Below, piece by piece: positions 18,643-27,616 of a stretch of DNA of 37,678 nucleotides. How positions within the stretch are numbered: position 1 is the first letter of the stretch; each line of letters opens with the position of its first letter. A program made the position numbers and the translations under genes. Source of the DNA: Tissierellia bacterium. Lineage in GTDB: Bacteria; Bacillota; Clostridia; Tissierellales; Tepidimicrobiaceae. The DNA is taken from NCBI GenBank assembly GCA_012518955.1, contig JAAYRD010000001.1, forward strand, positions 1-37,678. The letters run 5' to 3'. The notes below the pieces were generated by a model. That model made no database searches. It had not been told where the DNA came from and saw only the letters and a program-made list of their open reading frames with translations.

Positions 18643-20271
18643 CTATTTAATCAGCAATTCATCAAATTGTAATAGAACCTCTAACTTTATCCTCTCCACT
18701 GGATTTTGTAAGTCTATGTCTATAATTTCTTGTATCTTAGCTACTCTATATCTAACCGTATTGGGATGGATAAATAACTCCTTTGCAGCTAAATTGGAAT
18801 TACAATTATGCTTTAGATATGCTTTTAAAGTTTCCAATAATTCATATCTATCCTCTAAATCTAATATTGGAGCTAGATCTTCTCTTAAAATTTCCAAACC
18901 TTCTCTTGTAAAAAAATCCATTTCAATCAAACCAAATAAACCTAGATCTTTATAATTTATTATCTTTTCTTCACCATATATATATCTGCCTATTTTCAAA
19001 GTCTTCGTACACTCATCATATCCTTTGTTCATATAAACAATATCTCCTGTGGTGTGGCTCACACCTCCCCTAAAAATACTGCCTTCTATCCTGTTTTCCA
19101 AACTATTAATAAGCTCTAGACTCTTTTGCTTTATATCATGATATATACTTTTCCTATTCTTACCATCAACTGAATGTAATATGACAATTTGATTTTTAGC
19201 AAGTAACCCGAATATGGTGTTCTCCCTTCCAAAGATACGATAAATATATTGAGAAATATCATCTCTCCATTCATATAAGTTTATATCTGCATCCTTTTCT
19301 TCAATAACTATTGAAATGTATTCATGTTTTATACCCACATTCAGCTTTCCAGCTTTTTTAAATATCCTTTGTCTATCTAATTGATCAGATTCTACTATTT
19401 CCTCTACTAGCTCATCCTGAAACCTTCCTTCATATATACCAGTTATAAAGCTTTTATCGTATATATAGGATAATAATAGATAGGAAAGTCGAATAAGTAA
19501 GATATCATAATAATCCAACCTATGATCTTTTTCCCATATCACTAAATAAACTATCTTTGAGCCATAACTTTCTATAGGTAGAATAACCCAAGTATTATAA
19601 CCACATTCTCCATCTAGGTCTTTATATCGCACTATATTTAAATTATCACACAGTACTTCTTTTTCGTGTTTACAAGGTGGATTCCACAACCTATTATAAT
19701 AATCCTGGTCGAGGTCTTTTTCCTTATCCTTAAAATAAATCTTTTCATTGAGCATATCCAATAGTTCTACTGGCCTATATAATTCATCTTCCAAAGCCAT
19801 AACTATATCTTTTACATTGTTTGTGGTCTTTATATCAGCAAATGCCTTGCTTAAATTGTCCTCTTTTTTAGCCATCTTTAATATAAAATTGGTTACGGCC
19901 ATTGTATTTACTTCATTTATAATATCACTCCAACGAACATTCCAGGGAACCGAAATCAACGGAAACTTTAGCTCATTGCATAAATTTATTATTCTATTGG
20001 GAATCTCTTTTAAATATCTATCTGGCTTTATACCTATAGCTGCTACATTTTTTTCATGTAAAAACAAAATTAGTTCCTCAAAAAGTTCTATATTATCTAG
20101 GAATAAATAACCTGTAGTTACTACCCATTCATTTCCCTTACACCATTTAAATCCATCAGGAGCATCGAATAAAACTACGGATTGAACCTCCCTATCCAAA
20201 CCCCCTTCTCCAGCCAATACTCTATATCCTTTAAAAAAACGTCTCTGTAAAACTTTTCCTATAGTTATCAT
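18643..20271 (-). CDS. PucR-family transcriptional regulator
   Basis: A 542-aa regulator of the purine-catabolism type. Residues from about 5 to 125 form the N-terminal PucR domain (VLQRRFFKGYRVLAGEGGLDREV, VVTTGYLFLDN, IGIKPDRYLKEIP). The middle has a degenerate GGDEF-like (CdaR) part, and residues from about 480 to 540 are the C-terminal helix-turn-helix (YLKHNCNSNLAAKELFIHPNTVRYRVAKI). Minus-strand TATAAT at 20330-20335 is a -10 candidate; no good -35 is visible. The neighbouring M20 peptidase, BMP-type transporter and S58 peptidase are natural targets, but this is inference. Confidence 0.9.
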   Translation of the reverse strand: MITIGKVLQRRFFKGYRVLAGEGGLDREVQSVVLFDAPDGFKWCKGNEWVVTTGYLFLDNIELFEELILFLHEKNVAAIGIKPDRYLKEIPNRIINLCNELKFPLISVPWNVRWSDIINEVNTMAVTNFILKMAKKEDNLSKAFADIKTTNNVKDIVMALEDELYRPVELLDMLNEKIYFKDKEKDLDQDYYNRLWNPPCKHEKEVLCDNLNIVRYKDLDGECGYNTWVILPIESYGSKIVYLVIWEKDHRLDYYDILLIRLSYLLLSYIYDKSFITGIYEGRFQDELVEEIVESDQLDRQRIFKKAGKLNVGIKHEYISIVIEEKDADINLYEWRDDISQYIYRIFGRENTIFGLLAKNQIVILHSVDGKNRKSIYHDIKQKSLELINSLENRIEGSIFRGGVSHTTGDIVYMNKGYDECTKTLKIGRYIYGEEKIINYKDLGLFGLIEMDFFTREGLEILREDLAPILDLEDRYELLETLKAYLKHNCNSNLAAKELFIHPNTVRYRVAKIQEIIDIDLQNPVERIKLEVLLQFDELLIK

Positions 20272-20367
20272 GTATTCTATCCCTTCTTCCTATTTTTCAT
20301 ATAATAAATATAATTATTTCTACCTTTTTATTATACCCTATTTTGGTTATTATCTGTCGTATTTTGT

Positions 20368-20405
20368 AAGATTGTAAATTTCATTGTCACTTTTTATACA
20401 ATCTT
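20368..20405. repeat. Inverted repeat upstream of pucR
   Basis: AAGATTGTA (20368-20376) and TACAATCTT (20397-20405), exact 9-bp arms 20 nt apart, between the pucR promoter region and the terminator of the flavoprotein gene. The centre-to-centre distance of 29 nt is close to three helical turns, so it could be a paired operator. Confidence 0.4.
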
Positions 20406-20414
20406 GTGTTTCAT

Positions 20415-20459
20415 AAAAAATAAATTCCTTTTCCGATACCAAGTATCGAAAAAGGAATT
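20415..20459 (-). terminator. Terminator of the flavoprotein/BMP-transporter operon
   Basis: Minus strand AATTCC-TTTTT-CGATAC, loop TTG, GTATCG-GAAAA-GGAATT followed by TATTTTTTATG; 17-bp stem with one mismatch, starting right after the stop codon. Confidence 0.88.
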
Positions 20460-20460
20460 C

Positions 20461-21738
20461 TTATGCATTTAACACCGCTTCTAATATAGCCTCTGTTAAA
20501 GAAGGATGTATTATTAAATTTGATTTTATATCTTTTACCATAACTTTATTGTGAATTAATATGCTCAATAAACTTACATATTCAGATACATTTTCTCCTA
20601 CCATCCATATCCCTAATATTTTCTCCTCTTGGTCTATTATTACCTTTACAAATCCTTCTTCTATATCCTTTGCCCAGCCTCTCCAAGTATCCTTAAAATA
20701 AGAATATCCTACCTTGTAAGGCAAAGTTAATTCCCATTCTTGCTTTCCTACACCAGCCATCTCAGGCAAAGTAAATATGGCCCGTGGCAATTCCTCATAC
20801 TTTATATCTACGGGAGTATTATGGAGTATATAGTCTGCCACCTGTATTCCTTGATATATGGCTATATGTCCCATGCCCATGATGCCATTTATATCTCCAA
20901 TAGCAAATACATGGCTTTCATTCGTTGCTAGATTTTCATCTACAACTATTTTATCCTCTTTTACAATTATATTTAACCTTTCTACTCCTCTAGGGATATT
21001 TGGTTTTCTAAGAAGGGTAACCAAAGCCTTGTCTCCTTCTATAGTTCTTCCATCTTCTAATATGACCTTAACCCTTTCTTTTTCTGTCCAGGCCTTTTCT
21101 GCTCCAACCCCTTTTATTATATTAACCCCTTTATTCTTTAGATAGTTTTCAATAGGAAATACTAAATCCTCATCGTTTCCCAACAGTAAGCTGTCCTCTT
21201 TTTCCACTATGGTTACACTAACTCCCAACTCTGCATATAGAGCTGCAAACTCTACTCCCTCTACATTTCCTCCTAGTATTATCATAGTTTTGGGAATAAC
21301 GCTTAAATCTATCGCTTCTTTATGGGTTATTATCCTATTCCCGTCTATAGGTATTTCTCTAATGCTAGCAGATTCCGTGCCTGTAGCTATTATTATATAA
21401 TCTCCTTCCAATATAGTATTTCCCACATTATAGGATTGGGAATCTATAAACTCTCCTTCTCCAAAATAAATGTCTATACCTTCGTTTATAAGGTTGTTTT
21501 TTATTCTATTATCCAAAACTTCTAAATCTCTATCCCAAGTAGATAGAAACTTTTCATCACCTTTTTTAAAGGAATCCAAAATCTTCTTTACCGGCAACGC
21601 ACCCCAACGAAGAGCTGTACCACCTAAGGACTCCTTCTCTATTAATGCTACTGATTTGCCTCCCCTTGCCAAAGTGATGCTACTATAATATCCAGCTAGT
21701 CCTCCACCTAATACCAAAACATCATATCTTTTCTCCAC
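20461..21738 (-). CDS. Lipoamide-dehydrogenase-like flavoprotein lacking the redox disulfide
   Basis: FAD/NAD(P)-binding class I pyridine-nucleotide oxidoreductase fold, 425 aa. FAD site LGGGLAGYYSS (10-20), NAD domain ILGGNVEGVEFAALYAELG, second FAD motif VFAIGDINGIMGMGHIA, and a C-terminal dimer domain ending in IHPSLTEAI, which keeps the His-Glu pair of the family. The defining CxxxxC is gone: where relatives read GGTCLNxGC, this has GGTALRWGAL (A42, A47). It therefore cannot do disulfide exchange as lipoamide dehydrogenases do; NAD(P)H oxidase or another flavin-only reaction is more likely. GTG start with AAGGAG 8 nt upstream, directly after the permease stop. Role beside a nucleoside-type importer is unknown. 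Confidence 0.85.
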   Translation of the reverse strand: MEKRYDVLVLGGGLAGYYSSITLARGGKSVALIEKESLGGTALRWGALPVKKILDSFKKGDEKFLSTWDRDLEVLDNRIKNNLINEGIDIYFGEGEFIDSQSYNVGNTILEGDYIIIATGTESASIREIPIDGNRIITHKEAIDLSVIPKTMIILGGNVEGVEFAALYAELGVSVTIVEKEDSLLLGNDEDLVFPIENYLKNKGVNIIKGVGAEKAWTEKERVKVILEDGRTIEGDKALVTLLRKPNIPRGVERLNIIVKEDKIVVDENLATNESHVFAIGDINGIMGMGHIAIYQGIQVADYILHNTPVDIKYEELPRAIFTLPEMAGVGKQEWELTLPYKVGYSYFKDTWRGWAKDIEEGFVKVIIDQEEKILGIWMVGENVSEYVSLLSILIHNKVMVKDIKSNLIIHPSLTEAILEAVLNA

Positions 21739-22662
21739 CTAAGCTGCTCCTTCCCTGTCCCTTTTTTTCTTTGCCAATTGGCGTTTGGTTAAGATAAATA
21801 GGGCAACTATGGTTGCCACATAGGGAATCATCTGGGTAAACTGGCTAGGTACACCCACTACCTGTAGTCTAATCCCCAGGGCATCAAAAAACCCAAACAT
21901 CAAAGCTGCAGCAAAAGTTTTTATGGGATTAGCCGTTCCAAATATTATGGCCGCCAATGCTACGAAACCCCTATTAGCACTCATATTCTCCGTAAACAAT
22001 GTTAGATATCCTAAAGAAAGGTGAGAGCCAGCAAATCCACATAGAATTCCACATACAATGGAGCCTATATATTTCATCTTCTTAGGGCTAACTCCAGCAG
22101 TTTCCAATGCTTCTGGATATTCACCTGATGCTCTAAGCCATATGCCATAGGGAGTTTTATATAGATAAATATAGATTAAAGCTACAAATATCCAACTAAG
22201 ATATACGAATATGGAGTGATTATTAAGTATTACATTTAAAAATGGAATACTGGAGATGCCAGGAAAATTCAATCTTGGCAATGGGATTATGTCTGGTGAA
22301 GAAAATGCTCCTTTGACCCCAAATATACTCCTCAATAAAAATACGGTTAAACCACCGGCAAATATATTTATGGCAATACCTACGATGAATTCATCAGATT
22401 TTAAATCTATTACAAATATAGCGAATATTAGCCCTACAACTAAGCCTACTAAACCTGCTAAAACTACACCTGCCAAAGAAGATCCAAAATAATAGCTACC
22501 TAGTACTCCAAAAAAAGATCCTAGAAGTATCATCCCCTCCATTCCTATATTAAGCATCCCTGCATGCTCCGTAAGAAGTCCTCCTAAGGCCGCCAATATA
22601 AGGGGGGTAGCAGTTCTTATGGTGTGTTGTATCAAGGTAAGGTTTAATACTTGTTTAAGCAT
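21739..22662 (-). CDS. ABC transporter permease, BMP/nucleoside type (NupQ/YufQ-like)
   Basis: Second integral membrane subunit of a nucleoside-type importer, 307 aa, about 8 helices. Family motifs TPLILAALGGLLTEHAGMLNIGMEGMILLG, VSPKKMKYIGSIVCGILCGFAGSHLSLG and GFVALAAIIFGTANP, shortened here. The ORF track extends 27 codons upstream into the previous gene; the ATG at 22662 (MLKQVLNLTLI) with AGGTG 6 nt upstream and an 8-nt overlap with the preceding stop is the natural start. Confidence 0.88.
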   Translation of the reverse strand: MLKQVLNLTLIQHTIRTATPLILAALGGLLTEHAGMLNIGMEGMILLGSFFGVLGSYYFGSSLAGVVLAGLVGLVVGLIFAIFVIDLKSDEFIVGIAINIFAGGLTVFLLRSIFGVKGAFSSPDIIPLPRLNFPGISSIPFLNVILNNHSIFVYLSWIFVALIYIYLYKTPYGIWLRASGEYPEALETAGVSPKKMKYIGSIVCGILCGFAGSHLSLGYLTLFTENMSANRGFVALAAIIFGTANPIKTFAAALMFGFFDALGIRLQVVGVPSQFTQMIPYVATIVALFILTKRQLAKKKRDREGAA

Positions 22663-23737
22663 TCCTTTCACCTGCCTTTTGTTTAACCTTTCTTCCTGCA
22701 TTCCATTCCTTAAATTTCTCCTTAAAACCTGCTTCCCCTGCAATGAATAAAATTATTATAGATTGTATCACCAATACCAGTTCAGAGGGAATGGAAGTTG
22801 CATTCTCCATAGAAATAGAGCCTGTTTTCAATGCTCCGAAGAATATGGACATTATAATGACACCAATTGGATTGTTCTTAACTATTAAAGCTACTAACAT
22901 TCCATCCCAAGCATAGCCTGGAGATATGTTTTGTAAAAATCTATAATGAACCCCCAGTACTTCAAAAACCCCAGCTAAACCACATAGAGCACCTGAAAGC
23001 ACCATAGCAATTATCATCTGTCTCCTATCGTTTATTCCACCAAATCTTGCAAATAAGGAGTTTTGTCCTACTAGCTTGAAATCATAACCTGTTGAGGTCT
23101 TCTCCATGAGATAATATATTAAAAGAGCTATGAATCCCATAAAAAATATACTTGTATTTAATGTAGATAATCTTATCAACCTTGACAGATGAAATTGATC
23201 AGCTATAATCTCCGTTCCATTTAACTTCCCTCTAGTAGTTGCAAAAGGATAATTTACCAAATAAGAGGTAAAAAAAACTGCTACGGTATTCAACATTATA
23301 GTAGTAATAACCTCATCTATCTTATACTTAACCTTTAACAGTCCGGGAACAAATGCATATAATCCCCCTACCAAAGCTCCTGCAATAATAGCTAGAATTA
23401 TGCCTATTCCCTTAGGTAAGGTTGTAAAGGTAATGCCCACATAGGCGGCAGCAAATGCGCCAAGGTATAGTTGCCCCTCTCCTCCGATATTAAATATGCC
23501 AGACCTAAAGGATATAGCGGTAGCAAGACCTGTCAGTACCAAAGGTACCGTCTTAGCAAATGTATTGGCCATATTATATTTGGATCCAAAAGCACCCTTT
23601 AGAAGAGCTCCGTAGCCTACGGCTGGACTTCTACCATTGGCCATCATAATTAAGGCACCGATTAATAGAGAAGCAGATATAGATAAAACCAAAGAGACTA
23701 TGTATTCCAAATCCTTTTTAAATAATTTACTATTCAT
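22655..23737 (-). CDS. ABC transporter permease, BMP/nucleoside type (NupP/YufP-like)
   Basis: First integral membrane subunit, 360 aa, with roughly 9 helices. Motifs of the family: VPLVLTGLATAISFRSGIFNIGGEGQLYLGA, DEVITTIMLNTVAVFFTSYL, GYDFKLVGQNSLFARFGGI (cytoplasmic loop) and SGALCGLAGVFEV, quoted in part. It overlaps the ATPase gene by 8 nt and the second permease by 8 nt, so all three are translationally coupled. Confidence 0.9.
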   Translation of the reverse strand: MNSKLFKKDLEYIVSLVLSISASLLIGALIMMANGRSPAVGYGALLKGAFGSKYNMANTFAKTVPLVLTGLATAISFRSGIFNIGGEGQLYLGAFAAAYVGITFTTLPKGIGIILAIIAGALVGGLYAFVPGLLKVKYKIDEVITTIMLNTVAVFFTSYLVNYPFATTRGKLNGTEIIADQFHLSRLIRLSTLNTSIFFMGFIALLIYYLMEKTSTGYDFKLVGQNSLFARFGGINDRRQMIIAMVLSGALCGLAGVFEVLGVHYRFLQNISPGYAWDGMLVALIVKNNPIGVIIMSIFFGALKTGSISMENATSIPSELVLVIQSIIILFIAGEAGFKEKFKEWNAGRKVKQKAGERNA

Positions 23738-25280
23738 TTGAGGCCCCCCTTCCTGCTAAATCCATATGTTTGCCCGTCATATAAAGACCTATATCTTTTT
23801 TAGATATTTCTCCATTCAAAAATTCCCCTGTAATCTTTCCTTCATATAATGTAATTATCCTATCAGATAATCTAAATATCTCATCTAAGTCAGCAGAAAC
23901 CAGTAGTATTGCCGCCCCTTTATTTCTCTTCTCGATTATTTGACTATGGATAAATTCAATAGCTCCCACATCTACCCCTCTAGTAGGTTGGGCAATTATT
24001 AATATGGGAGTATTAAAAGAAAATTCCCTTGCAATAACCATCTTCTGCATATTTCCACCAGATAGGTTTCCTGCTGGCAAATCTCCAGTAGGGGTTCTAA
24101 TATCAAACTCCTCTATTAATCTATCAGACCTTTCCATAATCTTCTTCTTATTCATATGAATTCCTTTGATTGCATAAGGCTCTGTATGTTGAATGCCCAT
24201 TAGCATATTCTCCCATATAGTTGCCTCACTGGATAACCCTGTTGCTAATCTATCCTCAGGCACATGAGCTATTCCTAGATCCCTAATCTCTCTTGGGCTT
24301 TTATTAAACACTTCTATACCTTTAACCGTAAAGGTACCTTCCTCCATCTTCCTTAGTCCCGTTAACACTTCTACCAATTCAGATTGTCCATTTCCTTCTA
24401 CTCCTGCTATTCCTAGTATCTCACCTGCATTTAAACTGAAGGATACCTGATCTAATGCAATAAGATCCCTGTTATCCCTTGCCTTTATACCTTTTACAGA
24501 TAAGACCTTTTCCTTAGGTATTTTCTCTTTATGAAGTTTTTCAAATAGTACTTCCCTACCTACCATCATCTCCGCTAATATTTGTTCATCAGCATCTTTT
24601 GTTTCTAAGGTTCCTATCATCTTCCCATGTCGCATAACACTTACCCTATCGGATATAGCCAATACCTCCTGAAGCTTGTGAGTTATTATGATTATAGTTT
24701 TTCCCAAATCCTTAACAAGCTTTCTAATCACATTGAATAAATCTTCCGCTTCTTGAGGGGTAAGAACCGCTGTAGGTTCATCCAATATCAGAATGTCCGC
24801 TCCTTTATACAATACCTTCAATATCTCAATTCGTTGCTGAATTCCAACAGACAGAGATTCTACCTTCCTATAAGGATCTACCTTCAATCCATAGGTTTTA
24901 GATAATTCTTCCGTTCTCGATACAGCTTCTTTGAAGTCCATGAATATCCTATTCTTCCTAGGTTCCGTACCTAAAACTATATTCTCCGCCACAGTAAAGG
25001 AAGGTAATAACATAAAATGCTGGTGAACCATTCCAATCCCAAGATTGATTGCATCTAATGGACTATTTATTTCAACGGGTTCTCCCTCAAAAAATATCTC
25101 TCCTTCTGTAGGTTCATATAGTCCGTATATTATATTCATTAAGGTAGACTTGCCTGCCCCATTTTCACCCACAATAGCATGGATTTCTCCCTTTTCTATA
25201 TCCAAGCTAACCTTATCATTAGCCAATACACCTGGAAATTGTTTAGAAATGTTTTTTACCTGAATTAACTTTTTAGTCAT
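23730..25280 (-). CDS. ABC transporter ATPase, two NBDs (NupO/YufO-like)
   Basis: Double ATPase of the nucleoside-type importer, 516 aa. NBD1: Walker A GENGAGKST, IYGLYEPTEGEI, GMVHQHFMLLPSFTVAENI, signature LSVGIQQRIEILK, Walker B ILILDEPTAVLTP. NBD2: GVEGNGQSELVE in place of Walker A, HVPEDRLATGL, LSGGNMQKMVIAREF, and IIAQPTRGVD where Walker B normally has a DEP. Start chosen at ATG 25280 (MTKKLIQ): the track's GTG is inside the AGAGAGGTG ribosome site. A perfect 40-bp palindrome separates it from the binding-protein gene. Confidence 0.9.
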   Translation of the reverse strand: MTKKLIQVKNISKQFPGVLANDKVSLDIEKGEIHAIVGENGAGKSTLMNIIYGLYEPTEGEIFFEGEPVEINSPLDAINLGIGMVHQHFMLLPSFTVAENIVLGTEPRKNRIFMDFKEAVSRTEELSKTYGLKVDPYRKVESLSVGIQQRIEILKVLYKGADILILDEPTAVLTPQEAEDLFNVIRKLVKDLGKTIIIITHKLQEVLAISDRVSVMRHGKMIGTLETKDADEQILAEMMVGREVLFEKLHKEKIPKEKVLSVKGIKARDNRDLIALDQVSFSLNAGEILGIAGVEGNGQSELVEVLTGLRKMEEGTFTVKGIEVFNKSPREIRDLGIAHVPEDRLATGLSSEATIWENMLMGIQHTEPYAIKGIHMNKKKIMERSDRLIEEFDIRTPTGDLPAGNLSGGNMQKMVIAREFSFNTPILIIAQPTRGVDVGAIEFIHSQIIEKRNKGAAILLVSADLDEIFRLSDRIITLYEGKITGEFLNGEISKKDIGLYMTGKHMDLAGRGASNE

Positions 25281-25311
25281 GTAGTACATCACCTCTCTAC
25301 ATTAAAAATTG

Positions 25312-25351
25312 TTTAAAATGGAGAAGTAGACGTCTACTTCTCCATTTTAAA
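25312..25351 (-). repeat. Perfect 40-bp palindrome between BMP and ATPase genes
   Basis: TTTAAAATGGAGAAGTAGAC followed at once by its exact reverse complement. It begins 3 nt after the BMP stop codon. As RNA it is a 17-18 bp hairpin without a strong T-run, the same arrangement as at 11161-11200. Confidence 0.75.
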
Positions 25352-25353
25352 TA

Positions 25354-26391
25354 TTATTTTGCCTCTGGAACTTCTATTTCTCCACTTACTATTTTTTCTT
25401 TGATTTCTTCTAATTTAGCCTTCATTTCATCTGTAGCAAATTGTTCCATATCATCGGTGCCGTAACCCATTCCTACACCGTCTTGTTCCAATCCATAATA
25501 GACAACTTTTCCAGGTTCTATTTCACCTTTTTGTATATTTTCTATAGTGTCATATATGGAAAGACCAACCTTTTTAACCATGCTAGCTACGATTACATCT
25601 GGATTTATATATCGCTGATCTGTATCTACGCCTATGGCGTATTTGCCCATCTCTTCAGCTGCTTCAAATACCCCTTCTCCAGTTTTTCCTGCTACTTGGA
25701 ACACTATATCCGCCCCTCTTGAATAAAGAGCTGTAGCTCCTTCCTTACCTTTGGCTGGGTCTTCAAAATCTTCTGCAAATATGGTCTCTACCGTTATTTC
25801 TGGGTTTATGTACTCGGCCCCTGCTTTATATCCTACTTCGAAATTTCTAATTACTGGTATATCCATTCCGCCTACCATTCCTATAGAGTCCTCCTCTGTC
25901 AACATGGCAGCTAAAGCCCCAGCTAGGAATGATCCTTCATTTTCCGCATAGCTTATGGCAATTAGATTGTCTATTCCTTCTATTTCAGTATCTACATAGA
26001 TATAATAAACATCTGGAAATTCTTCCGCTATTTCCTGCGCCACATCGTGGAATTCATGTCCTACTATAGCCACTATTGGAGCATACTCTGAAGCCTGCAC
26101 TAATTGATCTGTAAATAAAGATGGATCGTTTCTACATTCATATACCTTGTACTCAATACCTAATTCTTCCTCGGCTTTTTCTACTCCTTCATGGGATGAA
26201 TCATAGAAGGAACGATCACCAAGACCACCAGCCACTACTAAGGCTACCTTTGTTTCTTCAACTGAATCCTCATCTACATCTGCTGAAGTATCGTTTTCTC
26301 CATCTGTAGGCGTCTCCTTTTGACCGCAACCAACTACTACCAGAGACAATACCAACAACAAAATAAGTAAAACTGAGATTCTTCTTTTCAT
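25354..26391 (-). CDS. BMP-family substrate-binding lipoprotein (PnrA/NupN-like)
   Basis: Extracellular receptor, 345 aa, for a nucleoside-type ABC importer. Signal peptide MKRRISVLLILLLVLSL and lipobox VVGC (Cys22), then an acidic Thr/Asp linker. The mature chain has BMP features: VALVVAGGLGDRSFYDSSHEG, AYAENEGSFLAGALAAMLT-like segment, GMVGGMDIPVIRNFEVGY and AIGVDTDQRYINPD, quoted in part. First gene of the operon. Purine nucleosides are the usual ligands of this family; the PucR gene nearby agrees. Confidence 0.9.
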   Translation of the reverse strand: MKRRISVLLILLLVLSLVVVGCGQKETPTDGENDTSADVDEDSVEETKVALVVAGGLGDRSFYDSSHEGVEKAEEELGIEYKVYECRNDPSLFTDQLVQASEYAPIVAIVGHEFHDVAQEIAEEFPDVYYIYVDTEIEGIDNLIAISYAENEGSFLAGALAAMLTEEDSIGMVGGMDIPVIRNFEVGYKAGAEYINPEITVETIFAEDFEDPAKGKEGATALYSRGADIVFQVAGKTGEGVFEAAEEMGKYAIGVDTDQRYINPDVIVASMVKKVGLSIYDTIENIQKGEIEPGKVVYYGLEQDGVGMGYGTDDMEQFATDEMKAKLEEIKEKIVSGEIEVPEAK

Positions 26392-26444
26392 TTACAAATC
26401 CTCCCCCTTTTTTGTAATAGATGGCAAAACTCCATCCTACCTAA

Positions 26445-26473
26445 ATTATATCCTATGATAACGTTTTTTTGAA
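26445..26473 (-). promoter_or_regulatory. Promoter of the BMP-transporter operon
   Basis: Minus strand TTCAAA (26468-26473), 17-nt spacer, TATAAT (26445-26450). Confidence 0.6.
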
Positions 26474-26497
26474 GGTATTTTTTATTCTCAATAAGAT

Positions 26498-27451
26498 TTA
26501 CCTGTAACCCTTAAATCCATATAGAGAATTAGCCGATTTTATTCCATTGATAATGGCCCTTTCCATAACCTTTGCTGCCAATGTGCCCACTACATTTATA
26601 TCCGCTTCCACTTTACCCGTTGCCATGGTGAAGATAGTATCTCCATCAAATAAGGTATGGGCCGGCCTTATGGTTCTGGCGTATCCATTATGAGCCATAG
26701 AAGCTATTTTATTTGCCTCAGCTTTTGTAAATATCCCATTGGTCGCTACAACCCCTATAGTCGTATTTCCGTTGAATACGTTTCTATTTATATCATAATC
26801 TTTAAACAATATGTTTTCCGTTCCAATAAGCTTTTGACCTTCTTCATCCAATAACCCTGCCAATATCTCTCCAGTTTGTGGATCTATTACATCTCCTAAG
26901 CAGTTTACTGCTACTAAAGCCCCTACTTTCAAATCTCCTATTTGAATAGCATAGGAACCTAATCCACCTTTCATAGCCCTATCTGGACCTAAAAACTTCC
27001 CTAGGGTAGCTCCTGTTCCTGCCCCTATATTTCCATTGGGACATTCTAGATTTGTAGCGTTGACACAGGCTTGGTATCCCATTTCAAAATCCGGCCTTCT
27101 ACTGGAATCTCCAATGATTAAATCAAATAGCACTGCACTGCAAACTATGGGAACCTTTGTCACCTGAACATCGAATCCAATGTCTCTTTCTTCTAAATAC
27201 TTCATAGCTCCAGAGGCAGCATCCAGTCCAAAGGCAGATCCTCCTGATAACACTATTCCATGAATCTTATCTACTAAATTCTCAGGTTTTAATAGATCTG
27301 TCTCCCTAGTTCCTGGGGCTCCACCCCTCACATCTACTCCGCCTGTTGCACCTTCTTCACATATGATAACGGTACACCCAGTTGCAGCTTCTAAGTCCTG
27401 TGCATTGCCAACCCTGATCCCATCTATATGGGTAAATTGTATTTCTTTCAT
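26498..27451 (-). CDS. P1 family (S58, DmpA-like) self-processing aminopeptidase
   Basis: Ntn-type amidohydrolase that cuts itself into two chains and then hydrolyses N-terminal amides or peptides. The 317-aa product has family motifs THIDGIRVGNAQD, VRGGAPGTRET, GIVLSGGSAFGLDAASG, GNIGAGTGATLGKF and GNTTIGVVATNG. By analogy with ThnT (recalled Asn-Thr cleavage), N229-T230 in FNGNTT is the probable processing site, with Thr230 as nucleophile. It has its own promoter and precedes the BMP operon on the same strand. Likely substrates are small amides or D-/beta-amino acid peptides; none is indicated. Confidence 0.88.
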   Translation of the reverse strand: MKEIQFTHIDGIRVGNAQDLEAATGCTVIICEEGATGGVDVRGGAPGTRETDLLKPENLVDKIHGIVLSGGSAFGLDAASGAMKYLEERDIGFDVQVTKVPIVCSAVLFDLIIGDSSRRPDFEMGYQACVNATNLECPNGNIGAGTGATLGKFLGPDRAMKGGLGSYAIQIGDLKVGALVAVNCLGDVIDPQTGEILAGLLDEEGQKLIGTENILFKDYDINRNVFNGNTTIGVVATNGIFTKAEANKIASMAHNGYARTIRPAHTLFDGDTIFTMATGKVEADINVVGTLAAKVMERAIINGIKSANSLYGFKGYR

Positions 27452-27484
27452 TGTAAGACATCCTTTCTATTATTTTATATAACA

Positions 27485-27513
27485 ATTCTATAAACTAAAT
27501 AATGTGATTTCAA
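27485..27513 (-). promoter_or_regulatory. Promoter of the S58 peptidase gene
   Basis: Minus strand TTGAAA (27508-27513), 17-nt spacer, TAGAAT (27485-27490). Confidence 0.6.
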
Positions 27514-27564
27514 TATACCTTATTAATACTTCTATGTACATACCAAAAGTCCTTCTTCATAATT

Positions 27565-27612
27565 AAAATAAGTTTCTTTCTGATGCCAAGCACCAAAAAA
27601 GAAACTTATTTT
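27565..27612 (-). terminator. Terminator after the 388-aa binding-protein gene
   Basis: Exact 15-bp arms AAAATAAGTTTCTTT / AAAGAAACTTATTTT around an 18-nt apical part that can fold further (TGC-CAA-GCA). It begins 5 nt after the stop codon; on the minus strand the descending arm itself supplies TTATTTTAATTAT. Confidence 0.8.
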
Positions 27613-27616
27613 ACAT

